64,000 bases of DNA from Climacium dendroides (GCA_950106755.1 OX467091.1:19857538-19921537), one strand, 5' to 3'. Positions 1 to 12,070 are shown, numbered from the stretch's first letter. A program made the numbers and translations. Notes: generated by a model from the sequence alone, not told the origin.

Positions 1-553
1 GTGCTTTGGTCCGTTCCAATGTAACAAAATTAATCTTAGAGGAAATTTAGTTTTCTCCCATTCTTGTGTGAACATTGTCCTAAGGTTTAAATCAAACAAA
101 TTCTCTACCCTTTAAAGTTCAATTTTTTGTTTTCATTTTGCATATTTTCTTGTACAAGTATATTCCTTTCATCAATTTCATCAAATGAGTCACAATGGGT
201 CACAATGGGATGTTGCCTTTTAAAGATTTAAGCATTGCCTCTCATGAATGAGAAGTTATTTGAACAAAACATCACCCACAGCAGTTTGAACATGCACGGG
301 TTTATTCATAACAGCTCACATTGTGAAAGAAAGGAACCCTTACTTGTAAGTTTCTGTGTCCGTCGGTGTTTTTGCACGGGAATCAAATTCGAACGGTACT
401 GTGATTCACAGCAACTTCAAATAAGAGTTGAAGTACTTCTTGCGGATCAAGAAGAGAGTTAGAAAGAACAGATTGCAAGAGGGCAGAGTTCAAATGTTGT
501 TTCTACAGCTTGTGAAAGAAAGGAATTCTCAATTGCAAATTCTGTGTCCGCAG
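1..553 (+). other. 3' part of the AMT2 last intron
   Basis: AT-rich non-coding DNA ending in a CAG splice acceptor at 551-553. Bases about 321-367 are an imperfect copy of 509-556, which spans the acceptor; in the upstream copy the CAG has become TCG. No other feature is seen. Confidence 0.6.
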
Positions 554-1095
554 GTTTCGTGCCGGCGTGGGCCGCACTGGTGATGGGGATCCTAGCGGGG
601 ACGATTCCGTGGGGAACCATGATGTGGCTGCACAAGCGGTGGTGGGTGTTACAGAAGGTGGACGACACCCTGGGTGTTTTCCACACGCACGCCGTGGCGG
701 GTCTGCTGGGCGGCATCTGCGTGGGTCTGTTCGCGGAGCCCAAGCTGTGCACGTACATGGGCCTGGCGGTGACGAACTCCAACGGGCTGTTCTACGGCGG
801 CGAGGGCGCCATGCAGCTGGCCAAGCAGGTCGTGGGCGCGGCGTTCGTCATCGGCTGGAACCTCGTCGTCACGACGCTCATCATGTTCGTCATCCAGCTC
901 GTCATGCCGCTCCGCATGTCGGAGGAGCACCTCAAGATCGGAGACGACGCGGAGCACGGCGAGGAGGCGTACGCGCTCTGGGGTGACGGGGAGCGCTTCG
1001 ACGTCACACGGCATGGACCGATTATTGGCCCGGATTTCGACCTGGAGATGCACAATGGGCCGCGCCCCAGTCGGAACCAAGTCTTGCACATCTGA
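554..1095 (+). CDS. AMT2: AMT2-type ammonium transporter, last exon (5' part outside window)
   Basis: This is the C-terminal exon of a plasma-membrane ammonium channel/transporter of the Amt/MEP/Rh family. The reading frame encodes about 180 residues with three hydrophobic spans, the conserved pore-region block [19 protein letters not shown] (with a pore histidine), and the plant AMT2 tail [18 protein letters not shown]. The exon opens after a CAG acceptor at 551-553 and ends at a TGA; the rest of the protein, normally eight more membrane spans, lies left of the window. The tail block separates AMT2 from AMT1, which is family knowledge. GC content in the exon is far above that of the surrounding DNA. 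The intron in front is at least 553 bases long. The family is certain; the exact paralogue is not. Confidence 0.93.
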
Positions 1096-2470
1096 CCACG
1101 GCCGTCGAACTGGGTTTCCCTTACCCTGAACCCCAAACCCCCGAACCCCCAAATCCTAAAAAAACCCAAGCCCAAAAACCCTAAACCCTAATCCCGTCAG
1201 CCACCCACTGCTATCCTTCCGGTTGTTGCTTGCTCGTTTACGGCTGCGAAGTCGTTAACTCTCCGCACAACCGATCGACGCTCAGCCCGATCGCTACATC
1301 GATTGCCTTGTGCTACGCCTCACTTAAAAAAATCATCGTTGCGCAGGCAAGTCTCGCTGCAATTCTTCACACAAGGTGCCCTCCCCAATTGTGTGATTAT
1401 GCTCGCTTCATGTCGGCACCTTTGTAACTCCAACTTGTACCACTTGTGTCATTAATTATATCACCAGGGTCTCACTGTGGATTCCTTGTGGGGAATCTCA
1501 CATTTGCTATCTATTTGAACTTTCCTTTTCAGCAGGTGTCTTCCTTTTGAACATCTGTGGGAAAAAGTGAGACTCACACAGGGGAATCGCATTTGAGAGC
1601 CCTGTGATTATATTTCAAATAGAAAGAATCAGATAGAAAGCTCGCTGAAGGGGAGTTTTTCCATTGAGTTTCAGGGTAGGGATTGAGTTATGAATCGATT
1701 AGCAGTCTCGTCGGTAGGATGCATGAGAGTAGATTGGAGAAGATTATGGTTCAGTTGAGTGCTTCGCCATGTTCATGGCGGATAGAAGCATCGTGAGGTA
1801 AGGAGAGTTTAGTTGTAGAGTCCTGATTCGGAAGCGTGGTGACTTCCTTCGGTGCTTTGAAAATGTCAAAATCTTGAAACTCGAACAAAAAATTCGAAAA
1901 CTAGACACGTGCTGCGGTGTGTCCGTATTGGTTGTCTCTGAGGCGTCGTCACTGCAATGTTTGCATACGCCATTCAAGTGTGGCTATTTGTGCCGCTAAG
2001 GTAGGAATACCATAAATCCTTAAAGGATATGGGGATTTCTTGAGAGGTTGAATTCAATGTACATAAAAATAAGGATGAAGAAGAATGTAAAAAAGAGGAA
2101 TTTTTCTCGTCAAGAATGAATACTTTATTCAATATAAATGTGGATTTTTCATTTGGATCCCATTCATGTCTCATGGTTTAACTTAAAATGGCTACCTTTG
2201 AACTTGTTCCTAACCAACTGCGAGCAAATTGAATCTTTTTCAATCAACAATAGAGCCAACTATTGTTTGTTTCTGAACACCCTACTCTTCCATCAATGTG
2301 GGGCATTGTTATTGGTATTCCTATCTTGTGTATTACGGAGTAGTTGTTTTCATTTCACAATTTAAAATATGCAATACAAGTACTTGGCACAAATAGGATG
2401 AATAACTTATTTTATATTGGAAATTATTATTATGGTCTTTGACAATATCAATTGGTCTTAGTATCATCGA
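1096..2470. other. AMT2 3' flank and spacer with telomere-like stretch
   Basis: No gene is supported. Bases 1125-1195 are a degenerate run of C-rich plant telomeric units (CCCTAAA type), with an exact double unit at about 1177-1191 only 80 bases after the AMT2 stop. The rest is unremarkable spacer; short open frames here lack codon bias or recognisable motifs. Confidence 0.5.
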
Positions 2471-2472
2471 AT

Positions 2473-2715
2473 TTCTTTGACATTTCATCATCGTACTTCT
2501 TTGACATTTCATCATCGTACTTCTTTGACATCTCATCATTGTACTTCTTTGACATCTCATCATCGTACTTCTTTGACATCTCATCATCGTATTTCTTTGA
2601 CATCTCATCATTGTACTTCTTTGACATCTCACCATCGTACTTCTTTAATACTACCTTCTTTGATATCACATCATTATACCTCTTTAATATCAATGTCTTT
2701 GATATCATGTCCATT
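2473..2715. repeat. 24-bp minisatellite, seven regular copies plus a degenerate tail
   Basis: Units start at 2473, 2497, 2521, 2545, 2569, 2593 and 2617 and differ by one or two bases each; decayed units continue to about 2715. The 24-base period keeps frames open on both strands: the plus strand encodes an FFDISSSY octad and the minus strand a DEMSKKYD octad. The open frames follow from the repeat period alone, so I do not call a gene. Confidence 0.9.
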
Positions 2716-3350
2716 GCTCTGGTCCCTTGCAAACCCGACAACATGAATATAGGTGCGCAAGCACGAATACATTGGGAAGTCATTTCAATGAATTGTAAAC
2801 ATTTAGAATTGCATCTTCAAGGAATTAAAGGAGTCAAACTTAATGTGAAATTGATAATTGGATATAACCATCTTTTTTATTAGTAAATGTGAGAGTATAA
2901 TGATTGTCTCAATACTTAGTATTTTATCATATTCAATCTCTATTTCTAAATTATTTCGATGTAGAATTAATGAACATCCATAACTAGTAATGAGCAATTG
3001 GGATAAGAGTCACCTACCTATCCACACAATGGAGGGTGAATATTTTTGAAAACTCATTTATTTTAAATAATAATAATAATCAAATAGGAAACTCTTAAGA
3101 AGAATACATTATGTAAAATCAATTGCAAAAAAGAATTCTACATTATTGGATGGCATAGAGATTCCTTTAGAGGAGTTTGTATTATTATTATATATTGATT
3201 TTTGTAAGTGATAGTTTTACTTTTATGTAACGAAGGTTTGGGTGCAACAAAGGTTGGGTGCAATGAAGGTTTGGGTGCAACATCACTGTTGTTGGTTATT
3301 TGATGTTTTTATAGGACTACTCTTTACAGTTTATAATTTGTCAAAAAAAA
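2716..3350. other. AT-rich spacer, no feature seen
   Basis: No coding frame, RNA or clear repeat is supported between the minisatellite and the LINE insertion, apart from a short local triplication of a 'gggtgcaa' motif near 3240-3280. Confidence 0.4.
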
Positions 3351-3358
3351 ATTTAACA

Positions 3359-4797
3359 TTTTGGCTTCCTACCATCTCTACGAGATGGAACAAGTCCAGT
3401 GGTTCTTCTTAATCTCCAGCATTCCAAACACATGGAGAATGATGCTCATGCGTCATTTCAACCAAATTCAAAGCGGTACTTGGTTGGGCCTATTTACTTG
3501 TTTAAATGATGAAGTCCCATCATTAGTCTGGCAAACCAAGTGTCTTGAGGATGCCAATAGGCTACAAATCTCACAATCATTATCACTTGATGGTGACACT
3601 ACTTGTGCTGTGGTCGGCCACAACTCCAAGCAACTTTCAATTTTGCCATTCTCCCATTACCTCGGAGGCTCACATGGGTTATATTCGAAGAATTAGGGTA
3701 CTTGAGATCTCAAAGAACCGCAAAGGCAAGCCAAAGTTATATTTTGCTGGAGCTCTCCAATCTCTCATGTTTGACCCCGGTCATTGGTCTTGGAATACTG
3801 GAGCATCACTTCTCTCGTACACGATTTCTATAGGCAGGTAGCTACTTACTCAATCACGTAGTCCCAAAAGATCCATCCCATCGAAGCGGCCTAAGACTCT
3901 TCCTGTTATATTTGAGCCAAATTGGAGGGATGTATGGCTCAAAGCAAGGTCACAAAAGGAGGCAGCTTTCATGTGGTCCATTTGGCAAAATGCCGTGGCA
4001 GTTCAATCTTGGAGGGCAAAAATTCAACCAGGATTGGACATTAGCTGTTGTTGCTGCTCTACAAGGGCGGATGAAACTCCCATCCATAGATTCTACCAGT
4101 GTCCACATGCCTTGGAAGTATGGAAATGTATGCCCAATCCATTCTTCACCATCTCTTGGGAGAACAACCGGTCTTGGGACCCCATACCCGGTTTGACCAT
4201 ATGATATGCATTTTGGGCGCAACCCTTCCTCGCAAATTCATCAAACTTAGAACTATTTGGTCCCTCTTATGCGGCTCCGCGTTGTGGATCATCTGGACTC
4301 CACACAATCAAAAGGTCTTCTCTCATGTCCAATGGCACTATGGTCTTCTCCAACAAGCCCTCTGGGATGCCCTGCTTGATTCAGGCTGAGCTGCGCAACT
4401 TAAAGCTAGGATTACTTCAAGTCAAAAACCGCAACAAGCCCCCCTTGTTTGGTTGAAATTTGATAAGATTTGGCTTACTTCTCCAGTCCTTGCTTCTTGG
4501 GATGGGGATTACATTAGATGGACCGGTAGTGGTCCTGTAGTTTGTCAGTTCTATTAGCTTTTCTTACTCTCGTGCTTTTTTCTTTTTTTTGTCGCTCTCT
4601 CTTCATTTGTCCAACCTTCGGGTTTTGGTCCTCTAGTCTGTCAGTTCTATTAGCTCTCCTTACTCTCGTGCTCATTTCTCTTTTCTGTGTGTCCTCGCTC
4701 TCTCTTCATTTGTCCAACCTTGCGGGTTTGGCTGTTTTGTACTGGTGTTTTTTTTAATGCAATGGGTCTCCCATTTATTCAAAAAAAACAAAACTAG
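3359..4797 (+). mobile_element. 5'-truncated LINE (non-LTR retrotransposon), 3' end
   Basis: Frames at 3545-3841, 3971-4204 and 4099-4389 carry the C-terminal part of a plant LINE polymerase protein: a block with FDPGHWSW and LLSYT, then the reverse-transcriptase-associated zinc-binding region (C..C about 10 residues before HRFYQCPHALEVW), then WSLLCGSALWIIW. The frame shifts repeatedly, so the protein is dead. The 3' UTR contains two tandem copies of a roughly 100-base unit (about 4530-4627 and 4628-4732) and ends in a short A-rich tail near 4783. TTTAACA at 3352-3358 and again at 4798-4804 is a plausible 7-bp target duplication, which fixes both ends. Confidence 0.85.
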
Positions 4798-4916
4798 TTT
4801 AACAGAAAATTGTCATGTGAACCTTGATTAGAAATTCTTTTTACAATAAATTTTGTTTTTTGTTGTTCCAAAATTAACTGTTCCAAAACGAATTCGGCAA
4901 AATGGATGCCGACTAT

Positions 4917-4989
4917 CGCCACCCCAGGGGCTCGAACCCTGGACCACAAGGTTAAGAGCCTTGCGCTCTACCAACTGAGCTAGGACGGC
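4917..4989 (-). tRNA. trnK-CUU: tRNA-Lys (anticodon CTT), intronless
   Basis: The reverse strand folds into a complete 73-base cloverleaf. The acceptor stem pairs GCCGTCC with GGGTGGC, with G as discriminator base. The D stem is GCTC/GAGC, the anticodon stem CAAGG/CCTTG around loop CTCTTAA (anticodon CTT), and the T stem CAGGG/CCCTG around TTCGAGC. The internal A-box (TAGCTCAGTTGG) and B-box (GGTTCGAGCCC) match the eukaryotic RNA polymerase III consensus. No CCA is encoded, as expected for a nuclear gene. Confidence 0.97.
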
Positions 4990-5962
4990 ACATTGCCGGT
5001 CACCACGACCTCTGTAGGGGGTCATGCTTACCATCCTTCTGCGTAACATACTTAAATTACCCCAATCTCCACGACTTCCTCGTAGGCAGCTCCATTTGAA
5101 TTACAGAACTGGGAAGACGCTCCTACATTTCAAACTTTCAAATACACGCGTAGTTCAAGCCCAGATTTGGTGTCCTTCCAGTTCACCGCAACGCATCAAC
5201 TTACCCCTGTATCACAACCTTGTTGCATTCATGCTTGGATTTTCTTCACCATAGGGTTTGGACTCTGGAGACACAAGCAACAACCGGTCTGAATCTGTTT
5301 CGTTATGCACAATTTTATGACTCTTTGTTTGCCGACTAATTTCTGTTGAGTCATCTCCATGGTTTCCGCAATGGAGTTCGTTTCCTTGAAAGATTTATGA
5401 TGATTTCGAAGGATTAAATTTACTGGAGACGAAGACGATTTGAATCCCGCAATTTGATGCGCACCTTTTTGTAGAATGAGTCTTCGAGGCTTTTGTGGCA
5501 ATCCGTCCGATCACGGCGGTCCATCGGTGCTTTGTTTTTTCACGAGACGCCGCACTGTGAAAATGAGAAAGAGCGAGTGTGTTCATTTCGGGGAAACGCA
5601 TTGCTTCGACGCCGTTTGGGGATGATCTTTTGGGAGCCCATGACGGCCAATTTGAAGTGGGAGATTTTTTGCAGCGGCTTGTGTTGCGCACACCCGTTCT
5701 GTAAGCTTCTAAGGAAATCGCTTTAAGATCCATGAATGTATTTCCTTCAGAAGCCCACGCCTTCTTCAATTACATCAGAGATTGGAAACCCTGAACCCTA
5801 CTTATGTGTATTCTCTGAATCACAATGACACCCAACCAGTACTCCGAGTTTGGAAACATGCTCAGTCAGCACAAGCGTTGTCTCTCTTCGGTCACTGCAT
5901 GCTGATTGCGTGCATGTGCGGGTTAGCGGATTGACTGAGGGTTGGGGTTTGCCCTAACCCTA
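4990..5962. other. Spacer and likely 5' region of the permease gene
   Basis: No gene is supported. The longest frame (minus, 5395-5769) has no recognisable motif. A telobox-like CCCTAACCCTAA occupies 5952-5963, ending on the permease start codon; such motifs are common near plant transcription starts. Confidence 0.4.
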
Positions 5963-7576
5963 ATGGAGGATTCCCCTGTGGAATTGCAGGAGGTGAAAGG
6001 TGAGTCTCATGTGCATCCCATGGAGGATTCTCATAAGCATTTGCCTAAGCTGGGATTACTACCATTGGTGGCGCTCATCTTTTACGAAGTTTCGGGGGGT
6101 CCGTTTGGGGTGGAAGCTGCAGTGAAGGCCGGAGGACCGCTTCTGGCAATCGTTGGCTTCCTGATCTTTCCTTTCATTTGGAGTGTTCCTGAAGCTTAGG
6201 TGACGGCCGAACTCGCAACTGCTTTTCCACGGAACGGAGGCTACGTCCTCTGGATCACATCTGCATTTGGCAGGTTCTGGGGTTTTCAAGAAGGCTGGTG
6301 TAAATGGATCAGTGGCGTTGCAGACAATGCTTTGTACCCTGTTCTGTTTCTGGACTATTTCAAGCGTGTGGTTCCTATGTTTGCAGATGGCGCTACACGG
6401 GTCATTGCTCTCCTAGTGATCACCACCTTACTGACATACCTAAACTACAGAGGGTTGACGATTGTAGGCATCACGGCAATTGTGCTCACAGTTTTTTCCC
6501 TCCTGCCATTTCTAGTGATGACCTTGATGGCTATTCCTAGAATACGTCCACGGAGATGGGGCGTTGTGCACATTCACAACGTGAAGTGGCGGTCGTATTT
6601 GAATACGCTCTTCTGGAATTTGAATTACTGGGATTCTGCAAGTACATTGACAGGTGAAATTGAGAATCCGCAGGAGAGCTTTCCGAAAGCCCTTATGTGG
6701 GCAGTTTTGTTAGTGATTGTGGGCTATGTGGTACCGTTGATGACTGCCACTGGAGCTGTCAAGGTTGACGATTCCCAATGGGAGGACGGCTACTTTGCAG
6801 ACGTTGGGCTAGCAATTGGAGGCTCTTTTCTCAAGTGGTGGATTGAAGTGGCGGCTCTGCTATCAAATATGGGTTTGTTTGAAGCTGAAATGAGTAGCGA
6901 CTCGTTTCAGCTGCTTGGAATGGGAGAGCAGGGGATGCTGCCCAAGGTGTTTGCCAAGCGTTCCAAGCATGGAACACCGTTGGTTGGAGTCATATTCTCA
7001 GCTTGCGGAGTGCTCTTCTTAGCCTGGATGACTTTCGAGGAGATTGTGGAATTTCTGAACTTTTTGTATTGCATTGGGATGCTGCTTGAGTTCGCTGCCT
7101 TTTTATGGTTGCGGTGGTCACAGCCTGAGCTCTTGCGGCCGTCCCCGGTTCCACTTGGTTTCGTGGGCGTCACGTTAATGTCCATGCCCGCGACGACGTT
7201 GCTAATCTGTGTCATGTGTTACGCTACATGGAGAACTATAGTTAGTAGCATTGGACTTATATTTCTTGGTGTCCTGACCTATGCTTTCCTCGAGCATGCA
7301 AAAGCCAAGGGATGGATGGAGTATGTGGATCAAAAGCCAGTGACCGTTTCTGAGATTGATTCTGCTTCCGGTCCAGCATCGGCATCAGACATTGACGAGT
7401 TAGAGGCAAGACTGCTCTCTGAGTACACTCAACCCTCTCTAATCGCACTGCCACAGCGGGCTTCTAAATGCACACTGACGTATGGAAACTTTCCAACCAG
7501 ATTTGTACTCAACCTAAGACATTCTCGGTCTTACTTGGAATGGGCAATCACGGAGTGTGCAATTAGAAAGGGTTGA
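5963..7576 (+). pseudogene. PUT: Polyamine/amino-acid permease (PUT/LAT-type) interrupted by one in-frame TAG
   Basis: The frame runs from ATG 5963 to a stop at 7576, about 537 codons, without introns. It is a plant polyamine-uptake-type member of the amino acid-polyamine-organocation (APC) superfamily. Visible signatures are [19 protein letters not shown] in the first span, then TAELATAFPRNGGYV, GFQEGWCKWISGVADNALYP and FWNLNYWDSASTLTGEIENP; about twelve hydrophobic spans follow, and the hydrophilic tail is of normal length. A single TAG at 6197-6199 sits between VPEA and VTAELA, where relatives carry a hydrophobic residue, so one base change from TTG would explain it. The frame is otherwise intact, so this is a very young pseudogene, a null allele, a readthrough case or a base-call error. 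The stop would leave only the first two spans. Confidence 0.9.
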
Positions 7577-8484
7577 TTGTAGTTATACATGAGAATCATC
7601 GGTTCTTGCATTGAACGAGTGTGGAAGTCAAGTGTGGCATGTGACTCAGCCCTATGCATGGACCGAGTGTTGTTTGGTTCAAGGGTGTTGCATTTGGTGA
7701 AGTTTAGTACGACCTCAATGGGATCAGCATCACTGTGTCACCGCCGTTTACAGAGTAAGTTGACAGCATCCAGAGATTTTTTTCCCTCAATATAACAGCC
7801 TTCAAAGGTGGTTCTTGTGATTTCCTCTTTGAATTGCTCTGCATTCGGAATGTAATAAATGTATCACATTATATCACGTGAGGGTTTACATGTTTAGCTT
7901 CTTGCTTCAACCTGTGCAATCTAAGGTGCCCCCTGTTGCCTAACAAAGGGTTTTGTCACTTGTCCGTGCAGCAGCAGGAGGTTACCCCTCCATGTGGCTC
8001 CGTTCTTGTCCTTCTCGGTAGCGGTGACAGATGATGGATTATCCCCGGCTGCTGTGATTTGTATCGTCATCTCTCCTACCAGGTGGGTTTCCCCCATGCT
8101 TTTTACAACATGTAATATTCTGGATTGTGGCGCTCTCCTGAGTATGTCCCCAATTTTACGAAGGTTTGACAGCACATAAATTTGGAGGAATCGCGTCAAA
8201 AGAGTGAAAGTTGAACACTAATGCAATAACGATAAGAGAGACATAGCCCATGAATGTAAGAAGGAATTTATTTTTAACGCAGTTATCATAGAATTACAGG
8301 GGAGAAGGAGTGCGTTCATCCAAGCCGTGCGCCATCTTATGCATGTCTGAGAAGAGAAAATTAAGTTCAAAGCTTATCAATTATCTAGTCCTCCATTAAG
8401 CATTCCTAGAATCTCGCGTTACGCGTGCAGAGACTGCATAAAATGTGCAGTGGTCGTCTAAGAACTGGACAGGCTTCTCCAAGA
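7577..8484. other. Convergent spacer between permease and FKBP gene
   Basis: Probably the 3' untranslated regions of the two flanking convergent genes. No further coding frame is supported; the minus frame at 7921-8199 has no recognisable motif. Confidence 0.4.
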
Positions 8485-11400
8485 TCAATTTTGAACCACT
8501 TTGATAAGTTCAATGTCGAACAACAAAGTCTTGTCAATCAAGCCCTGATTGCGTAATACAAAGTCCAAAGCTCGTTGACCCTGCAAAAGTTCCAAGCAGT
8601 GAAATTTTAATATGAGCACTTCAAATGGGTCATCATACCCTGCAAACAAACTTCCAAATCAAATATGGCAACCTAATTCCATATGAGAAAGGGATCAAAG
8701 ACAAGATCTGAAGCCCACCGAGAATGTGGCTGGCCGAGGACCTTTCTGGTTATAATCGTTGTTGGGATAGCCAAGTTCAGGAGGCACGATTATCCTGCGC
8801 ACCAGGTCGGTTTAGACAACCAGAAAATGAAACAGACAAAAGAAGCTTACACGAAACCAACAAGCTTCCAGCTCAAAACAGTCTTTCAGTACCTGCGAAC
8901 CCCTCCAACTTGCATTGTTGCAACGGCCTCTTCAAAAGCAGGTATGACCTAATTAACACGCGCAGGATATTAATTCGTTGCACTCAAACCTGAATTCATT
9001 GCTACTCTTTTATAGAAACCAAGTTTCAGACAACAACGCATATTCATTCATCCATTATGTCAAGTCCTCAAAGTTGAAGATTCTAGGTTAGGAGGCTGAG
9101 ACTCAAAGAATGAATGAACATGTGACTTAAGGTCTGTTCCTCTCTTAAGCATTAAAGGCGTGTGTTGTAAGAGAGCCCACAAGTCCTTCATCCGATTGAG
9201 ATGGTTGCTTATTAGCCTCTCGTCATCTTTTCCTAAGCAATGTGCTGATTTTAACTGTTCACAAATTTAACTCTCGCAAAACTCACCTCTGAATTTCCCA
9301 ATCTGAATCTGAAGAATACCTTGTCATCGCCCTGCATATCCAAGCAACAATCAAGTATACTATGAAGACGACTAGGGATACCTAGGAGAAGAATCATTTG
9401 CTTCTACGAATTTCAAATGAAACCAAAGTAAAAGAACAAGGATCGATCAGGTTTTGCCCAAAATCTTCAGATGGGTGAATATCTCTCTAGATGCATGCCA
9501 ACAGGGATTTGCAATAATACTGTTCCACAATCAAACCCAGCACTGATTTCTTTTGCTAGATACCAAGAGCTTGATACCTCAAAGGAACCACCTTTTGCTC
9601 TGTTTCGAGCCTCAAAAATGCGACCGTAGTATCCGATGGTGTAACCATCCCAGTCCACCTGAATACCACTCCACAAAGTAAAACCTCAATGGAGCCCTTC
9701 CTTTCGACAAGTCCATCACCGAACAACAGACTCGTGAACATATTCAAGAGACAAGAGCAAGAGTTACTCATATTTGTAACTTAGACAAATTTCAGTGAGT
9801 CAGTATGTGACATTCAAGTGCTTAGATGGATTTTTAGTTGCCCAATTGAAACCCTCAAGAGCCTAAATCTAGGACAGGTATTGATCTGAGATTTCAGATG
9901 ACGGTCTTAATTTAAGTCTCCTGAATCACTCCAGTTTCAAACCGTCAGGTTCCTAGATCAAAGCCGTTTTCCTACTGCATCAATTTTGTGAAAGTACTCT
10001 AATGTACAGAACATGACCATCAATGACAAAATCTTGAAGGCAATGAAGGGGAATCTGAAGGGTTCTGCAAGAAAAGAAATCTGCAAAGACTCGATCATCC
10101 TCGTGACTTACCACCACCATGCTTCCAGCGCTAGGGGCCGGTCCAGATCCTGGCCTCAAGTCCTGAAAGCCATCGCAAACATTAGAACAGAGGGTGATGG
10201 TTCCGTCCCAGCTGCCGTCCAGATTACTACTAAATAATTTAGGGCTGGATATATATAATGAGGACCCTGTGCAGACCCTCGCGTTCTGTAGGGTATGGAA
10301 GACAACAACGTCCTATCTGAAGAATAGAGGACCCTAGTGTAATCATAAAAAACAAAGCTCAACGAGATCCACCTTTAGGGTACCCTGATTATTAAATCTG
10401 TGATAAGACCTTAAGCAGAACGGCCTAGCGGTCATTCCAGCCATACCACAAATCCTCCTCGCTCCGCTCTATAGGATTTGTGATTTATGAGGGTCTGCAA
10501 AGAGTACCCTGAAGCCGGGATTAGACGGATCTTTAAAGCATCGGGCTTGGCGTAAGAAACCCTATAGTATGCTCGGATTCGTCCTCCAGGTCCTCTATGG
10601 TACAAACTGGCCATAATGTAAACGCAACGAGAGGATTCAATATAACCATCTTATGACAACCACAAGAGTATCTAGTACCCGTCACAAAGAATCACTGTTC
10701 TCGTCATGACATACTGAAAAGATGGAAGCATACCTTGTATTGCAAACCAGATTCCGTCTCTACGTAATCAGGATACTTCATTTTCGACTTTCCATAATCC
10801 TTCCCTCGGATTGCTGGCACTGCAGAATTTAAAACAAATCTTGTAGCAGTAACTACCAGCATTTGCTCAAGGGGCACAGTGCACATTCTTTAGAACCCCA
10901 ATTGACATACAAACACCAATCTGTGTCCCATGGCAGAGAATAGAGTAAAACAAGGACTACAAATGGAAGAATCACAAAGAAGTCCGATTAATTACATACT
11001 GTCGGCGAATTGTGACGCTATAGCAATGCCTGTGTCTGCCAGCGTCGTGGCGAGACACGCGCAGACGCTTGCTACTGGAAACGTAACAAGCTGTCGACGC
11101 GACGTGCTCGTGGACACCGAAGTCTCATTGGCACCATCAGGACCTGGGATGACAATCAGAGGGACAATCGCCAGTTTGACAGACGTTGGAAATCACAAAT
11201 TGCCTTCCCCAATAGCAATGATGTGCTATAAATATGTGATAACATTCAACGTCAAATTTGGTGAAATTAGTTGTATCCACAATACTCAAAGAGAGCACTT
11301 ATTTAATTCTTCTCCATATTGAAGCGCCTCATCTTTAACCTCTTATGCAATGTACAATGGAAAGATATCTCGCGACTCAGTCTACCAGCTACGTTATTAT

Positions 11401-11987
11401 GAAAGCACACACGGTTCACAGAATGGGAACGATCCGCGTACCTGAAGCTCTTGAAGAATGCTCAATCTCAGCTGCACTAGCGCTGACAAGTACTCCACCT
11501 TTCCTTTGCCATACCTGCCGAAAAACCAAACGAGGATACATTATTCCAACTGCAAGAAACCAATTCTTCCAGACGCCTTCCAAGTCAGAAACCCTAAACG
11601 AATCAATTCGCGAAACCCATTCCACACAGTACTCAAATCTTTGCAATTCATGCTCGAATTGCTACGAATTTTTGGAAATGTTCGGGACATAGCAATAACC
11701 ATTCCAAGACCTCACATCTTTTTGTTCCAATTCCCCGCAACCACGACCCAATTAATACGATTCAATCAGCTGCGTCTATTCACGAATTCAGCGGAACTGA
11801 AACTGCGCAATAGAGTTGGAATGCAACATGTCGTCAATTGGGAACTGAGAGTCGGTAGTGAGTGAGGCAAGGGGTTCCAAAAACAGTCGAGAGTAAAGAA
11901 TTGGACCTGTCGTTGCGAGGAATGAAGGGTGAGAGAGCGGGGATGTGAACAGATGAGAAGCGAATTGGGCGAGGACGCCAATGCCAT
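8485..11987 (-). CDS. Chloroplast thylakoid-lumen FKBP-type peptidyl-prolyl isomerase, ten exons
   Basis: Coding exons read in order on the minus strand: 11907-11987, 11442-11514, 11000-11143, 10734-10819, 10112-10162, 9578-9658, 9287-9331, 8893-8948, 8719-8794, 8485-8580. All junctions are GT-AG and phases agree, giving 262 residues. The N-terminus is a Ser-rich plastid transit peptide. Exon 3 has a twin-arginine signal (SRRQLVTFPVASVCACLATT) ending in Ala-rich residues, which points to Tat import into the thylakoid lumen. The FKBP fold follows: YPDYVETESGLQYK, VVVDWDGYTIGYYGRIFEAR, VIPAFEEAVATMQVGGVRRI, VPPELGYPNNDYN and GQRALDFVLRNQGLIDKTLL. This resembles the plant FKBP16-1 group from memory, but the subgroup is not certain. 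The start at 11987 matches the start of the duplicated exon in the gene at 19.6-20.7 kb; an in-frame ATG at 11996 is possible. The donor of exon 1 (GTCCAA) is weak. Confidence 0.92.
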
Positions 11988-12070
11988 TGCGTGCATGAAG
12001 AAGCTCACGATCGCCGGGGAAGGAGGTTCTTGGCTATGGCGGAATCGAGAAGCTCGCAAACGGGTACAAC
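11434..12070 (-). repeat. Duplicated 5' gene segment (copy 1, FKBP gene)
   Basis: Exon 1, intron 1 and exon 2 of the FKBP gene align with 20243-20860 of the neighbouring plastid-protein gene. Exon 2 encodes RKGGVLVSASAAEIEHSSRA here and RRGGLLISANSRIEDSSRA there; exon phases (0 then 1) are the same. Intron stretches such as cagaaaccctaaa and ccattccaca are also shared, so homology extends beyond coding constraint. Confidence 0.8.

Noticed and set aside
544..553. In-frame start codon at 544 for a short AMT-like protein
   Set aside because: The codon there is GTG within the intron end; the CAG at 551-553 and the missing N-terminal spans show this is an internal exon boundary.
2448..2883. Repeat-encoded frames on both strands at the minisatellite
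   Set aside because: Openness follows from the 24-base period; there is no start context, splice context or homology.
5395..5769. 124-codon minus frame upstream of the permease
   Set aside because: No motif or splice context, and it lies in the probable promoter/5' region of the permease.
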